From positions 1 through 16,447 of the forward strand of contig CALERA010000059.1 of assembly GCA_937908275.1 (NCBI GenBank): a DNA stretch of 16,447 nucleotides, written 5' to 3'. This document shows, one piece after another, positions 1-6,901 of this stretch. Positions within the stretch are counted from its first letter, which is position 1; each line of letters starts with the position of its first letter. Under the pieces are notes generated by a model. That model saw only the letters and a list, made by a program, of their open reading frames with translations. It made no database searches and was not told the origin of the DNA. The position numbers were made by a program, and so were the translations under genes. The stretch comes from an uncultured Desulfarculaceae bacterium (GTDB taxonomy: Bacteria; Desulfobacterota; Desulfarculia; Desulfarculales; Desulfarculaceae).

Positions 1-170
1 CGGATGCGGACCGGGCGTGGGCGCGCGGGGGCAGGAAACAGCCCTCGCAACGCCATTTTTTCGTATGCCCCGGTGGTTGGCGGCCACCACGAGAAGGGAC
101 AAATCCGGGAGATACCGCCACGGCGTCTGGCGACGCCTTGCGGTGACAAAGATGAAATGGCGAGGGGCAC

Positions 171-214
171 GGTTGCCGCGAGAGCGGGGTTGCCGCGAGA
201 GCGGGGTTGCTGCG
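171..214. repeat. 17-bp tandem repeat, about 2.6 copies
   Basis: The unit GGTTGCCGCGAGAGCGG occurs at 171-187 and exactly again at 188-204. A partial third copy starts at 205 and carries one C-to-T change before similarity fades around 214. It lies in non-coding DNA. The copy number is low and there are no spacers, so it looks like simple slippage or duplication, not a CRISPR or an iteron array. No function is proposed. Confidence 0.75.
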
Positions 215-350
215 TCCGCGAGACCTCGCCCCGAGGCCTCTTGCGGCTGCTGCCACCGGGACAACCAGTTGCCCCGGCCACCCAGAAAAACGCGCTGGGT
301 AGCAGACAAGACGAAAGCGGCAGCAACGGCAACGGGCCACCAAACCAAAA

Positions 351-377
351 CCGGGGCGGAGATGATCCCCGCCCCGG
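351..377 (-). terminator. Intrinsic terminator of the substrate-binding protein gene
   Basis: A perfect 9-bp inverted repeat (351-359 with 369-377, arms CCGGGGCGG/CCGCCCCGG, 9-base loop) lies about 57 bases past the stop codon of the leftward gene ending at 435. Read on the minus strand, the hairpin is followed by TTTTGGTTTGG, a moderate U tract, which fits a rho-independent terminator. On the plus strand it is followed by TTGTTTCTTC, so it might also work in that direction. Confidence 0.65.
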
Positions 378-400
378 CTGGGTTGTTTCTTCAATCAATC

Positions 401-420
401 GGCCGGAACCAGCTCCGGCC
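401..420. repeat. Small inverted repeat just after the stop codon
   Basis: A 7-bp perfect inverted repeat (401-407 with 414-420, arms GGCCGGA/TCCGGCC, 6-base loop) sits 15 bases beyond the stop of the leftward gene. It has no T run after it on the minus strand, so it is more likely a 3'-end stabilising hairpin, or chance in GC-rich DNA, than a terminator of its own. Confidence 0.35.
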
Positions 421-434
421 CTTTTCCCAATCCG

Positions 435-2165
435 CTACTTCACCGGCTTGAGGTTCAACAGCGACCAGTTGTTGCCGATGCCGTCCACCATCTCCACCCA
501 GCCGCTAAAGCGGTCGCTGCGCACGCCCTCCACCAGGGAGGGGTTGTACAGCGGCAGGTAGGGGAGGTCCTGACTGAGGATCACCTGCATTTCCTGCATG
601 ATGGCGCGGCGCTTGGCCGGGTCCATCTCCTCCTCGGAGCGGGTGGCCAACTCGTCGTACCTGGGATTGCGGTAGCCGCTCATGTTCCAGCCGCCGGACT
701 TGTCCTGGCTGGTGGTGAAGAAGCTGCGCAGGTAGTCCGGATCCAGGTTAAGACGGCCGTAACCCAGGACGAACAGGTCGAAATCATGGCGGGTCTTGAC
801 CTGTTGCAGCATGGCGCTGAAGGCCATGGGCCGGGCCGAAACCGGCACCCCCAGGTCCTTGAGCCACTCCTGGATCATCATGCCGGCCATGGCCCGGTTG
901 GGGTCGTAGTCGCTGGGCGGGGTCAAGAGGGTCAGCTCCTCCAGGTTGGCGCCATTGGGTCCGCTCATGAACTCGGGCTTCTGGAGCTGGCCCTGGGCGT
1001 CCACCGGCGGGGTCTTCCAGGTGTAGCCGGCCTTCTTCAGGATCTCGTAGGCGGCCTTGATCCGCTGCTCCTTGACCAGGCCCTGGCCCCAGGTCTTGCA
1101 CTTGGAGTTGTGGAAATAGGTGTTTCCCTCGGGCACCACCGAGGTCATGGCCTCGCCCGCGCCCTGCAGGATGCGCTCCACAATGAAGTCCTTGTCCACC
1201 AGCGTGGCCACCGCCTGGCGGAAGGCGGGATCGTTCATGGGCGGCCGGCGCAGGTTGAAGCCCAGGAAGTACAGGGCGCTCTTCTTGCCCTGGTAGAGCT
1301 TGATCTCCTTGTTTTCCTTGAGCTCGGCCAGGTAGCCGGGCAGGATGCCGTTCCAGTAGAAGTCGATGTCGCCCTTGCGCAGGGCCAGGATGGCCGCGTC
1401 GGCGGTGCCGAAGACCTTGAGCAGCACGCCCTGGATCTGGGGGCCAAGCTGGATGCCGGCGATGGTCTGGCCCCGGCCCCAGTATTGGGGGTTGCTCTGC
1501 AGGTACATCAGCACCCCGCTCTGGTGCTGGGCCAGCATGAAGGGGCCGGTGCCGATGGGCTTGGCGATCTTGGTCTCGCGCAGCTTGGCCAGGGGCTTGT
1601 CGGCCTGGCCGGCCTTTTCGGCGATGGCCTCCCACTGGGCCCGCTGCACGATGGGGGTGGCCAGGGTGCGGCTGACGAAGGTGGCCAGGGGACCGCTCAG
1701 GGTGAAGCGCACGGTGCGGGAATCCAGGACCTCCACCTTGGTCACGGTGTCCCACAGGTCATAAAAGAGCGGAATCTTGAAGGCTTGGATCAGCCAGGCC
1801 GTGTAGGCCACGTCGTCGGCGGTGAACTCGCTGCCGTCGGACCACTTGGCCGGGCGCAGCTTGACGGTGTAGGTCTGGGCCTGGGCGTCGTATTGGGGCA
1901 TCTCGGCCGCCAGCCAGGGCACCAGGTCCAGGTTCTTGGGCTCGCGCACATACAACGGCTCGTAAATCATGCGGATCACCCGGCTGGACCAGGTGTCGGT
2001 GGCCAGCCAGGCATTGAGGCTCTTGGGCTCCTCGAGCACCCCCACCTTGAGCATGGGGCCATTGCCAGCCCAGACCGGAGCGGTTTGCAATCCTGCCAGC
2101 CAGGCCAGGCCCAGCAGCAGGCACGCCATACCCAGGATTCGGCGCAACATGTGATAACTATTCAT
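435..2165 (-). CDS. ABC transporter substrate-binding protein, family 5 (peptide/nickel type)
   Basis: This is an exported solute receptor of the DppA/OppA-like SBP_bac_5 family, 576 residues, within the usual size range. Residues 1-33 form a Sec signal peptide (basic Leu-Arg-Arg, a hydrophobic core rich in Leu and Ala, likely cleavage after Val-Trp-Ala33). The mature part starts with the typical VGVLEEPKSLNAW stretch, followed by KWSDGSEFTADDVAYT, IGTGPF, NPQYWG and the late FRQAVATLVDKDFI segment, all family hallmarks. I start it at the ATG at 2165 because GGAG lies 7 bases before it. The TTG one codon upstream (2168) is too close to that site, and the ATG at 2150 has none. No permease or ATPase gene is adjacent, so its partners must lie elsewhere. 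The ligand cannot be read from sequence; peptides are the default guess for the family. Confidence 0.9.
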   Translation of the reverse strand: MNSYHMLRRILGMACLLLGLAWLAGLQTAPVWAGNGPMLKVGVLEEPKSLNAWLATDTWSSRVIRMIYEPLYVREPKNLDLVPWLAAEMPQYDAQAQTYTVKLRPAKWSDGSEFTADDVAYTAWLIQAFKIPLFYDLWDTVTKVEVLDSRTVRFTLSGPLATFVSRTLATPIVQRAQWEAIAEKAGQADKPLAKLRETKIAKPIGTGPFMLAQHQSGVLMYLQSNPQYWGRGQTIAGIQLGPQIQGVLLKVFGTADAAILALRKGDIDFYWNGILPGYLAELKENKEIKLYQGKKSALYFLGFNLRRPPMNDPAFRQAVATLVDKDFIVERILQGAGEAMTSVVPEGNTYFHNSKCKTWGQGLVKEQRIKAAYEILKKAGYTWKTPPVDAQGQLQKPEFMSGPNGANLEELTLLTPPSDYDPNRAMAGMMIQEWLKDLGVPVSARPMAFSAMLQQVKTRHDFDLFVLGYGRLNLDPDYLRSFFTTSQDKSGGWNMSGYRNPRYDELATRSEEEMDPAKRRAIMQEMQVILSQDLPYLPLYNPSLVEGVRSDRFSGWVEMVDGIGNNWSLLNLKPVK

Positions 2166-2172
2166 CAAGTGA

Positions 2173-2176
2173 CTCC
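2173..2176 (-). promoter_or_regulatory. Ribosome binding site deciding the start at 2165
   Basis: GGAG on the minus strand is separated by 7 bases from the ATG at 2165. This favours that ATG over the in-frame TTG at 2168, which would leave only 4 bases, and over the later ATG at 2150, which lacks any purine-rich element. Confidence 0.6.
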
Positions 2177-2224
2177 GGTTGCCTTGTGGTTCGAGCTTTG
2201 TAACGTTTGTGATGTCAATTTTTA

Positions 2225-2254
2225 ATAATAATCAACCGCGATAACTCTTGTCCA
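2225..2254 (-). promoter_or_regulatory. Predicted sigma-70-type promoter for the substrate-binding protein
   Basis: On the minus strand, TGGACA (2249-2254) and TATTAT (2225-2230) are separated by 18 bases. Each matches the vegetative consensus at five of six positions. Transcription would start around 2215-2218, giving a leader of about 50 bases. The surrounding AT-rich patch stands out in this GC-rich window. A second TTGACA at 2213-2218 has no acceptable -10 partner. This suggests the gene can be transcribed independently of the lipoprotein gene upstream. Confidence 0.45.
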
Positions 2255-2284
2255 CCGCGAAACCGCGCGCGGGGACCAGGCCAT

Positions 2285-3220
2285 CTAGGGCTCGGCCGCC
2301 ACCCGGAAGCCAACCTGGCTGAAGCCCTGGTCCGGGGGCCGGCCCCAGCGCCGGGCGCTGCGCACCCCCACGGCCGAGAAGTTGTAGGACCCGCCCCGCA
2401 CCACCCGCTCGCTCCCCTGCTCGGGGCCGGCGGGGTCGCTGCTCGGCGCGTGGAGATAATAACCGGGATCGTAGAAATCCTGACACCACTCCCAGACGTT
2501 GCCGTGCATGTCGTAAAGCCCCCAGGCGTTGGCCGCCAGGCTGCCGGCCGGGGTGGTGTCGGCCCGATAAACCCCAGGCGCTCCGCCAGGATAGGGCTTT
2601 TTGGCGAAATAGTTCACCTGCGCGGCGTCGATGGTCTCGCCAAAGGCGAAAGGCGTCTCGCTGCCGGCCCGGCAGGCGTATTCCCACTCCGCCTCGGTGG
2701 GCAGGCGATAGACCCGGCCCTCGCGCTGACCGAGCCATTGGCAATAGGCCTGGGCGTCGCGCCAGCTCACCTGCACAACCGGGTGGGCCTCGCGGCCGGC
2801 GATGGAGCTGCCCGGCCCCTGGGGATGGAGCCAATCCGCCCCCTTTTGGGGCGCATAGCCCTTCTTCCAGACCTGCCCCTGACCCTGGCGCTGGGCGTCG
2901 GTGACATAGCCGGTGGCCTGGACAAAGGCCGCGAACTGGGCGTTGGTCACCTCGGTGGCCGCCAGGAGGAAGTCCTGGCTGATTTCCACCTGGTGGCGCG
3001 GGAACTCGCGCTCATAGGTGGCGGCCTCGCCGCCGCCCTTGGCCACGATCTCGGCCACCGGGTCGCGGCTGCCCATCCAGAAACGCCCGGCCGGCACCCG
3101 GACCAGGGCCGGGCCGAAGCCGGTCCGTTCCGGTGCGCCGCCCGTCACGGCGCAGCCGGTCAGGAGCAGCAACGTGGCCAAGGTGGCCCGCCCCAGGGCC
3201 AGATACAGACCATCCCGCAT
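2285..3220 (-). CDS. Lipoprotein with FGE/sulfatase-modifying-factor domain, lacking the terminal catalytic Cys
   Basis: 311 residues. Residues 1-23 are a lipoprotein signal with lipobox Leu20-Thr21-Gly22-Cys23. Ala at +2 predicts the outer membrane in a Gram-negative cell. The rest is one FGE-sulfatase (SUMF1/EgtB/PvdO superfamily) domain, shown by PAGRFWMGS near the start, the ATEVTNAQFAAFV segment, RLPTEAEWEYACRAG, GNVWEWCQDFYDP and RVVRGGSYNF, ending in VGFRVA. True formylglycine-generating enzymes end in GFRC with the catalytic cysteine; here Val replaces it. It is therefore probably not a sulfatase activator, and no sulfatase is nearby. Its role is unknown; other superfamily members act in ergothioneine-like or pyoverdine chemistry or as structural domains. 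The ATG at 3220 is chosen over a GTG at 3241 because of a strong GGGAGG six bases before it. Confidence 0.85.
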   Translation of the reverse strand: MRDGLYLALGRATLATLLLLTGCAVTGGAPERTGFGPALVRVPAGRFWMGSRDPVAEIVAKGGGEAATYEREFPRHQVEISQDFLLAATEVTNAQFAAFVQATGYVTDAQRQGQGQVWKKGYAPQKGADWLHPQGPGSSIAGREAHPVVQVSWRDAQAYCQWLGQREGRVYRLPTEAEWEYACRAGSETPFAFGETIDAAQVNYFAKKPYPGGAPGVYRADTTPAGSLAANAWGLYDMHGNVWEWCQDFYDPGYYLHAPSSDPAGPEQGSERVVRGGSYNFSAVGVRSARRWGRPPDQGFSQVGFRVAAEP

Positions 3221-3226
3221 GGTTTT

Positions 3227-3232
3227 CCTCCC
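3227..3232 (-). promoter_or_regulatory. Strong ribosome binding site deciding the lipoprotein start
   Basis: GGGAGG on the minus strand lies 6 bases before the ATG at 3220. The upstream in-frame GTG (3241) would add seven residues ahead of the signal peptide and place this site inside the coding region, so the ATG is preferred. Confidence 0.75.
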
Positions 3233-3324
3233 TATTACCACCGCGTTGCCGGTGGGTGCCGCTCAGTTTAACCCAGCCGGACTATCCGTGTGTGACTAAT
3301 CGACGCCCGGCCAATCCCCAGCGC

Positions 3325-3353
3325 TTGCCCCGGCCGCCCGACCCTGGTAGATT
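3325..3353 (+). promoter_or_regulatory. Predicted promoter of the biotin operon
   Basis: TTGCCC (3325-3330) and TAGATT (3348-3353) are spaced by exactly 17 bases; each matches the sigma-70 consensus at four of six positions. Transcription would start near 3360, about 37 bases before bioB. The -10 box directly touches the left arm of the BirA-type operator (3352-3360), the arrangement expected for repression by blocking RNA polymerase. Confidence 0.45.
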
Positions 3354-3382
3354 GTCAACCAGAATCGTCACTTGGTTTACAT
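3352..3382 (+). promoter_or_regulatory. BirA-type biotin operator upstream of bioB
   Basis: Half sites TTGTCAACC (3352-3360) and GGTTTACAT (3374-3382) form an inverted repeat with 7 of 9 matched positions and a 13-base spacer. The known bacterial BirA consensus is TTGTAAACC and GGTTTACAA separated by about 14-16 bases. The right half, GGTTTACA, is an exact consensus match over eight bases. Its position immediately upstream of bioB and over the predicted promoter supports repression by biotinoyl-AMP-bound BirA. The spacer is slightly shorter than the usual range. The gene for BirA itself is not in the window. Confidence 0.75.
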
Positions 3383-3396
3383 TAACCGGAGCCACC

Positions 3397-4362
3397 ATGC
3401 CCGAGATCCCCCTGCCCCTGACCGATCTGGACCAGGCCGCGCGCCTGCTGGAGCCCGCCTCCCTGGCCGAGCTGGGCGAGCTGATGGCCCAGGCCGGCCG
3501 CGCCCGCCAGGCGGCCCACGGCCAGACGGTGGAGCTGTGCGCCATCGTCAACGCCCGCTCCGGCCGCTGCTCCGAGGACTGCGCCTTCTGCGCCCAGAGC
3601 GCCCACCACCAGACCCAGGCCGAGGTCTATCCCCTGCTCTCGGCTGACGAAATCGTGGCCCGCTCCCAAGCGGCGGCCGCCGCCGGGGCCACCCGCTTTG
3701 GCATCGTCACCAGCGGCCGGGGCTGCCCGGAGGGGCCGGCCCTGGATGAGATCTGCCGCGCGGTGGAGGTCATCCGCCGGGAGGATCGCGTCAGCCCCTG
3801 CGGCTCCCTGGGCCTGCTGCGCGCCGACCAGGCCCGCCGCCTGGCCTCGGCCGGCCTGACCCGCTATCACCACAACCTGGAAGCCGGCCCCAGCCACTTC
3901 CCCCGCATCTGCACCAGCCATGGGTTCGCGGACCGGGTGGAGACCGTCCGCCTGGCCCAGGCCGCCGGCCTGGAGGTCTGCGTGGGCGGGATCGTGGGCC
4001 TGGGCGAGAGCCCCCGGGAGCGGGCCGAGCTGGCCCTGGCCACGGCCCAACTGGAGCCCGAGAGCGTGCCGCTCAACTTCCTGAACCCCATCCCCGGCAC
4101 CCGCCTGGGCCACCTGCCCCGGCTCACGCCCCTGCAGGCCCTGGCCGCGGTGGCGGTCTTCCGCCTGATGCTGCCCCAGGCCCATATCCGCACCTGCGGC
4201 GGCCGCCAGCAGGTCCTGGGCCCCTTGGCCCCCCTGATGTACCTGGCCGGGGCCGACGCCACCATGATCGGCAACTACCTGACCACCGAGGGCCGCCAGC
4301 CGGCCGACGACCTCACCGACCTGGCCGCCCTGGGCCTGCGGCCGGTCCGCCGGGAGAATTAG
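3397..4362 (+). CDS. bioB: Biotin synthase (radical SAM), probably the anaerobe-type (Type II)
   Basis: 321 residues; converts dethiobiotin to biotin by radical SAM sulfur insertion. The radical SAM cluster motif is Cys58-SED-Cys62-AF-Cys65. Other hallmarks are YHHNLEAG, CTSHGFADRV, VCVGGIVGLGE, SVPLNFLNPIPGT and MIGNYLTTEGR. The E. coli enzyme binds its sacrificial [2Fe-2S] cluster through three Cys and one Arg. Here the first of these Cys is Gly102 (in RFGIVTSGRG), Cys135 and Cys195 remain, and a new Cys267 appears in IRTCGGR. This resembles the Type II enzymes reported from obligate anaerobes, which carry a different auxiliary cluster. The start at ATG 3397 is preceded by GGAG 5 bases away; the frame is open further upstream, but that part is the control region. 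It is the first gene of the operon, under a BirA-type operator. Confidence 0.96.
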   Translation: MPEIPLPLTDLDQAARLLEPASLAELGELMAQAGRARQAAHGQTVELCAIVNARSGRCSEDCAFCAQSAHHQTQAEVYPLLSADEIVARSQAAAAAGATRFGIVTSGRGCPEGPALDEICRAVEVIRREDRVSPCGSLGLLRADQARRLASAGLTRYHHNLEAGPSHFPRICTSHGFADRVETVRLAQAAGLEVCVGGIVGLGESPRERAELALATAQLEPESVPLNFLNPIPGTRLGHLPRLTPLQALAAVAVFRLMLPQAHIRTCGGRQQVLGPLAPLMYLAGADATMIGNYLTTEGRQPADDLTDLAALGLRPVRREN

Positions 4363-4364
4363 CC

Positions 4365-5720
4365 ATGGACCGCCAAGACCTGCTGCGCCTGGACCAGGAC
4401 CACCTCTGGCACCCCTTCACCCAAATGCGCCTCTGGCCGGACGAGCCGCCCCTGGTCATCGCCCGGGCCGAGGGCAACTGGCTGATCGACGTGGACGGCC
4501 GGCGCTATTTCGACGGGGTCAGCTCGCTGTGGGTCACGGTGCACGGCCACAACGTGGCGGCCATCAACCAGGCCATCAAGGAGCAGGTGGACCGCCTGGA
4601 CCACTCCACCCTGCTGGGCCTGGCCCATCCCAACGCCATCGCCCTGGCGGCCGAGCTGGCGGCCATCACCCCGGCAGGCCTGAACAAGGTCTTCTACAGC
4701 GAGGCCGGCTCCACCGCGGTGGAGATCGCGCTCAAAATGGCCTTCCAGTTCTGGCAGCAGTCCGGCCGGCCGGAGAAAAAGGGCTTCGTCTCCCTGGAGG
4801 GGGCCTACCACGGCGACACCCTGGGCAGCGTCAGCGTGGGCGGCATCGACCTCTTCCACCAGGTCTACGGCCCCCTGCTCTTCCCGGTGCGCCGCCTGCC
4901 CCAGCCCCACTGCCGGCGCTGCCGCCTGGGCCTGCGCCATCCGGACTGCGGCCTGGCCTGCGCCGAGGTCCTGGAAACCCTCCTGGCCGCGCATGGGAGC
5001 GAGATCGCGGCCCTGATCGTGGAGCCCCGGGTGCAGGGGGCCGACGGCATCATCGTGCAGCCCGAGGGCTATCTGCGCCGGCTGTGGGAGATCGCCCGGG
5101 ACCATGACGTGCTCTTCATCGCCGACGAGGTGGCCACCGGCTTTGGCCGCACCGGGCGGATGTTCGCCTGCGAGCTGGAGGGCGTGACCCCGGACCTGAT
5201 GGCCCTGGGCAAGGGCCTGACCGGCGGGATGCTGCCCCTGGCCGCCACCCTGGCCACGGACCGGGTCTACAACGCCTTCCTGGGCGAGTTCGACGAGTTC
5301 AGGACCTTCTTCCACGGCCACACCTTCACCGGCAATCCCATCACCTGCGCCGCCGCCCTGGCCAACCTGGGCCTGCTGCGCGAAACCGGCCTGGTGGCGG
5401 GCCTGGCCCCCAAGGTGGCGCAGCTGGCCGAGGGCTTGCGGCGCATCGCCCAGCTCTCCCACGTGGTGCAGGTGCGCCACCAGGGCCTGATGGCCGGCAT
5501 CGAGCTGACGGCGGACAAGGCCGGCGACACTCCCTATGAGCCCGGCCAGCGCATGGGCCATCGGGTGATCATGGCCTGCCGGCCCAAGGGGGTCGTCATC
5601 CGGCCCCTGGGCGACACCGTGGTCCTGATGCCGCCCCTGTCCAGCAGCCCGGCCGAACTCGACCACCTGTTGCGGGCGGTGGAGGAGGCCATCGTGGAGG
5701 TGACGGAGGCCGGGGCGTGA
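4365..5720 (+). CDS. bioA: Adenosylmethionine-8-amino-7-oxononanoate aminotransferase
   Basis: 451 residues; a PLP-dependent class III aminotransferase that makes 7,8-diaminopelargonate from 8-amino-7-oxononanoate. HLWHPFTQM near the N terminus and SSLWVTVHGHN are BioA signatures. IADEVATGFGRTG carries the cofactor-ring Asp254, and ALGKGLTGG carries the Schiff-base Lys283. The amino donor could be S-adenosylmethionine or, as in Bacillus BioK, lysine; I cannot decide which. It starts 2 bases after the bioB stop, with GGGAG about 9 bases upstream inside the bioB end. A small cysteine cluster (Cys183, Cys186, Cys195, Cys199) sits in a loop absent from the E. coli enzyme as I recall it. Confidence 0.95.
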   Translation: MDRQDLLRLDQDHLWHPFTQMRLWPDEPPLVIARAEGNWLIDVDGRRYFDGVSSLWVTVHGHNVAAINQAIKEQVDRLDHSTLLGLAHPNAIALAAELAAITPAGLNKVFYSEAGSTAVEIALKMAFQFWQQSGRPEKKGFVSLEGAYHGDTLGSVSVGGIDLFHQVYGPLLFPVRRLPQPHCRRCRLGLRHPDCGLACAEVLETLLAAHGSEIAALIVEPRVQGADGIIVQPEGYLRRLWEIARDHDVLFIADEVATGFGRTGRMFACELEGVTPDLMALGKGLTGGMLPLAATLATDRVYNAFLGEFDEFRTFFHGHTFTGNPITCAAALANLGLLRETGLVAGLAPKVAQLAEGLRRIAQLSHVVQVRHQGLMAGIELTADKAGDTPYEPGQRMGHRVIMACRPKGVVIRPLGDTVVLMPPLSSSPAELDHLLRAVEEAIVEVTEAGA

Positions 5721-6901
5721 GCACCCATCCCGCCTTGGACCTGCTGGCCCAGCGCCAGGCCGCGCAGGCGGCCCGGGGCCTGGCCCGGCGGCTGTGGCCG
5801 GTGGGTCCGGCCACCGGCCCCTGGGTGGAGCGCGACGGCCGCCGGGTGCTGTTGATGGCCAGCAACGACTATCTGGGTCTGGCCCGCCATCCCCGCCTGG
5901 CCAGGGCGGCGGCCAGGGCGGCGGCCGACTGCGGCAGCGGCTCCGGGGCCAGCCGCCTGGTCTCCGGCACCCTGGACGCCCACCTGGTCCTGGAGCGGGC
6001 CATCGCGGAGTTCAAGGAGACCGAGGCCGCCCTGTTCTTCGCCACCGGCTACATGGCCAACCTGGGCGCGGTGGCCGGCCTGGCCCAGGCTGGCGACACC
6101 ATCGTCAGCGACGCCCTGAACCACGCCAGCCTGATCGACGCCTGCCGGCTCTCGCGCGCCCAAGTGGAGGTCTATCCCCACGGCGACGCGGCCGCGGCCG
6201 AGGCGCTCCTGGCCCAGGCCTCCGGGGACGGCCTCAAGCTCCTGGTCACGGACGGGGTCTTCTCCATGGACGGCGACCTGGCCCCCCTGCCGGAGCTGTT
6301 GGCCGCCGCCCGCCGCCACCAGGCGCTGTTGGTGGTGGACGACGCCCACGCCACCGGGGTCTGGGGCGCGAGCGGCCGGGGCACGGCCGAGCACTTCGGC
6401 CTCGCACCCTGCCCGGAGCTGGTGATGGTGGGCACCTTCAGCAAGGCCCTGGGCGGCCTGGGGGGCTTCGTGGCCGGCGACCGGGTGGTGATCGCCAACC
6501 TGGTGCACCAGGCCCGCTCGCTGCTCTACACCACCGCCCCGCCCCCGGCCCAGTTGGGCGCGGCCCTGGCCGGTTTGCAGGTGATCCAGGACGAGCCCTG
6601 GCGGCGGGAGAAACTGCACCAGCTCTGCGCCGGCTTCCGCGCCCGCCTGGCCGGCCTGGGCTTCACCCTGCTCTCGGCGGCCGGTCCCATCGTGCCACTG
6701 CTGGTGGGCGACGCCCAGAGGTCCCTGGCCATGGCCGAGGCCCTGCTGCGCCAGGGCGTCCTGGCCCCGGCCATGCGCCCGCCCACGGTGCCCGAGGGCA
6801 GCAGCCGCATCCGCCTGACCGTGACCGCCGCCCATGGCGAGGAAGAGCTGGAGCTGGCCGTCCGCGCCCTGACGCGCGCGGCCGAGGAGACCGGATTATG
6901 A
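5717..6901 (+). CDS. bioF: 8-amino-7-oxononanoate synthase
   Basis: 394 residues; an alpha-oxoamine synthase (PLP fold type I) that condenses pimeloyl thioester with L-alanine. Visible hallmarks are ASNDYLGLARHP, GSGSGASRLVSGT, DALNHASLIDACRLSRA, VVDDAHATGVWG and the Schiff-base Lys243 in GTFSKALGGLGGF. It begins with GTG at 5717, overlapping the bioA stop by four bases (GTGA), with GGAGG about 7 bases upstream, so it is translationally coupled to bioA. Length and motif order are normal for the family. Close relatives such as 2-amino-3-ketobutyrate CoA ligase share the fold, but the operon position settles the assignment. Confidence 0.95.
   Translation: MSTHPALDLLAQRQAAQAARGLARRLWPVGPATGPWVERDGRRVLLMASNDYLGLARHPRLARAAARAAADCGSGSGASRLVSGTLDAHLVLERAIAEFKETEAALFFATGYMANLGAVAGLAQAGDTIVSDALNHASLIDACRLSRAQVEVYPHGDAAAAEALLAQASGDGLKLLVTDGVFSMDGDLAPLPELLAAARRHQALLVVDDAHATGVWGASGRGTAEHFGLAPCPELVMVGTFSKALGGLGGFVAGDRVVIANLVHQARSLLYTTAPPPAQLGAALAGLQVIQDEPWRREKLHQLCAGFRARLAGLGFTLLSAAGPIVPLLVGDAQRSLAMAEALLRQGVLAPAMRPPTVPEGSSRIRLTVTAAHGEEELELAVRALTRAAEETGL

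Larger units (their letters stand above)
1..434. other. Non-coding stretch, no gene recognised
   Basis: I see no convincing gene here. Open frames exist on the plus strand, but they have no family resemblance, no ribosome binding site and low-complexity Arg/Gly/Pro-rich translations typical of GC-rich non-coding DNA. The stretch holds several short perfect inverted repeats (6 bp arms at 122-127/132-137 and 5 bp arms at 224-228/232-236), a 17-bp tandem repeat near 171-214, and a terminator-like hairpin at 351-377 that serves the leftward gene ending at 435. It is the distal side of that gene, so no promoter is expected for it here. Confidence 0.6.

Noticed and set aside
171..214. Possible CRISPR array or origin iterons
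   Set aside because: The 17-bp units are directly adjacent with no spacers, number fewer than three, and no Cas or replication gene is nearby.
4..561. Plus-strand open frames across the left end
   Set aside because: No ribosome binding site, no recognisable domain, Arg/Gly/Pro-rich translation, and they run through the terminator and into the opposite-strand gene.
786..2225. Long plus-strand open frame opposite the substrate-binding protein gene
   Set aside because: It is the antisense shadow of a clear family-5 binding protein. Its translation is low-complexity Gly/Leu/Gln/His-rich without family features, as expected in GC-rich DNA.
3133..3396. Upstream extension of the bioB frame
   Set aside because: It overlaps the divergent lipoprotein gene and the promoter/operator, and a good ribosome binding site precedes the ATG at 3397.
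4359..5666. Minus-strand open frame of 435 codons opposite bioA
   Set aside because: It is composed of repetitive Gly/Gln/His/Val stretches typical of antisense GC-rich sequence; bioA on the plus strand has all catalytic motifs.
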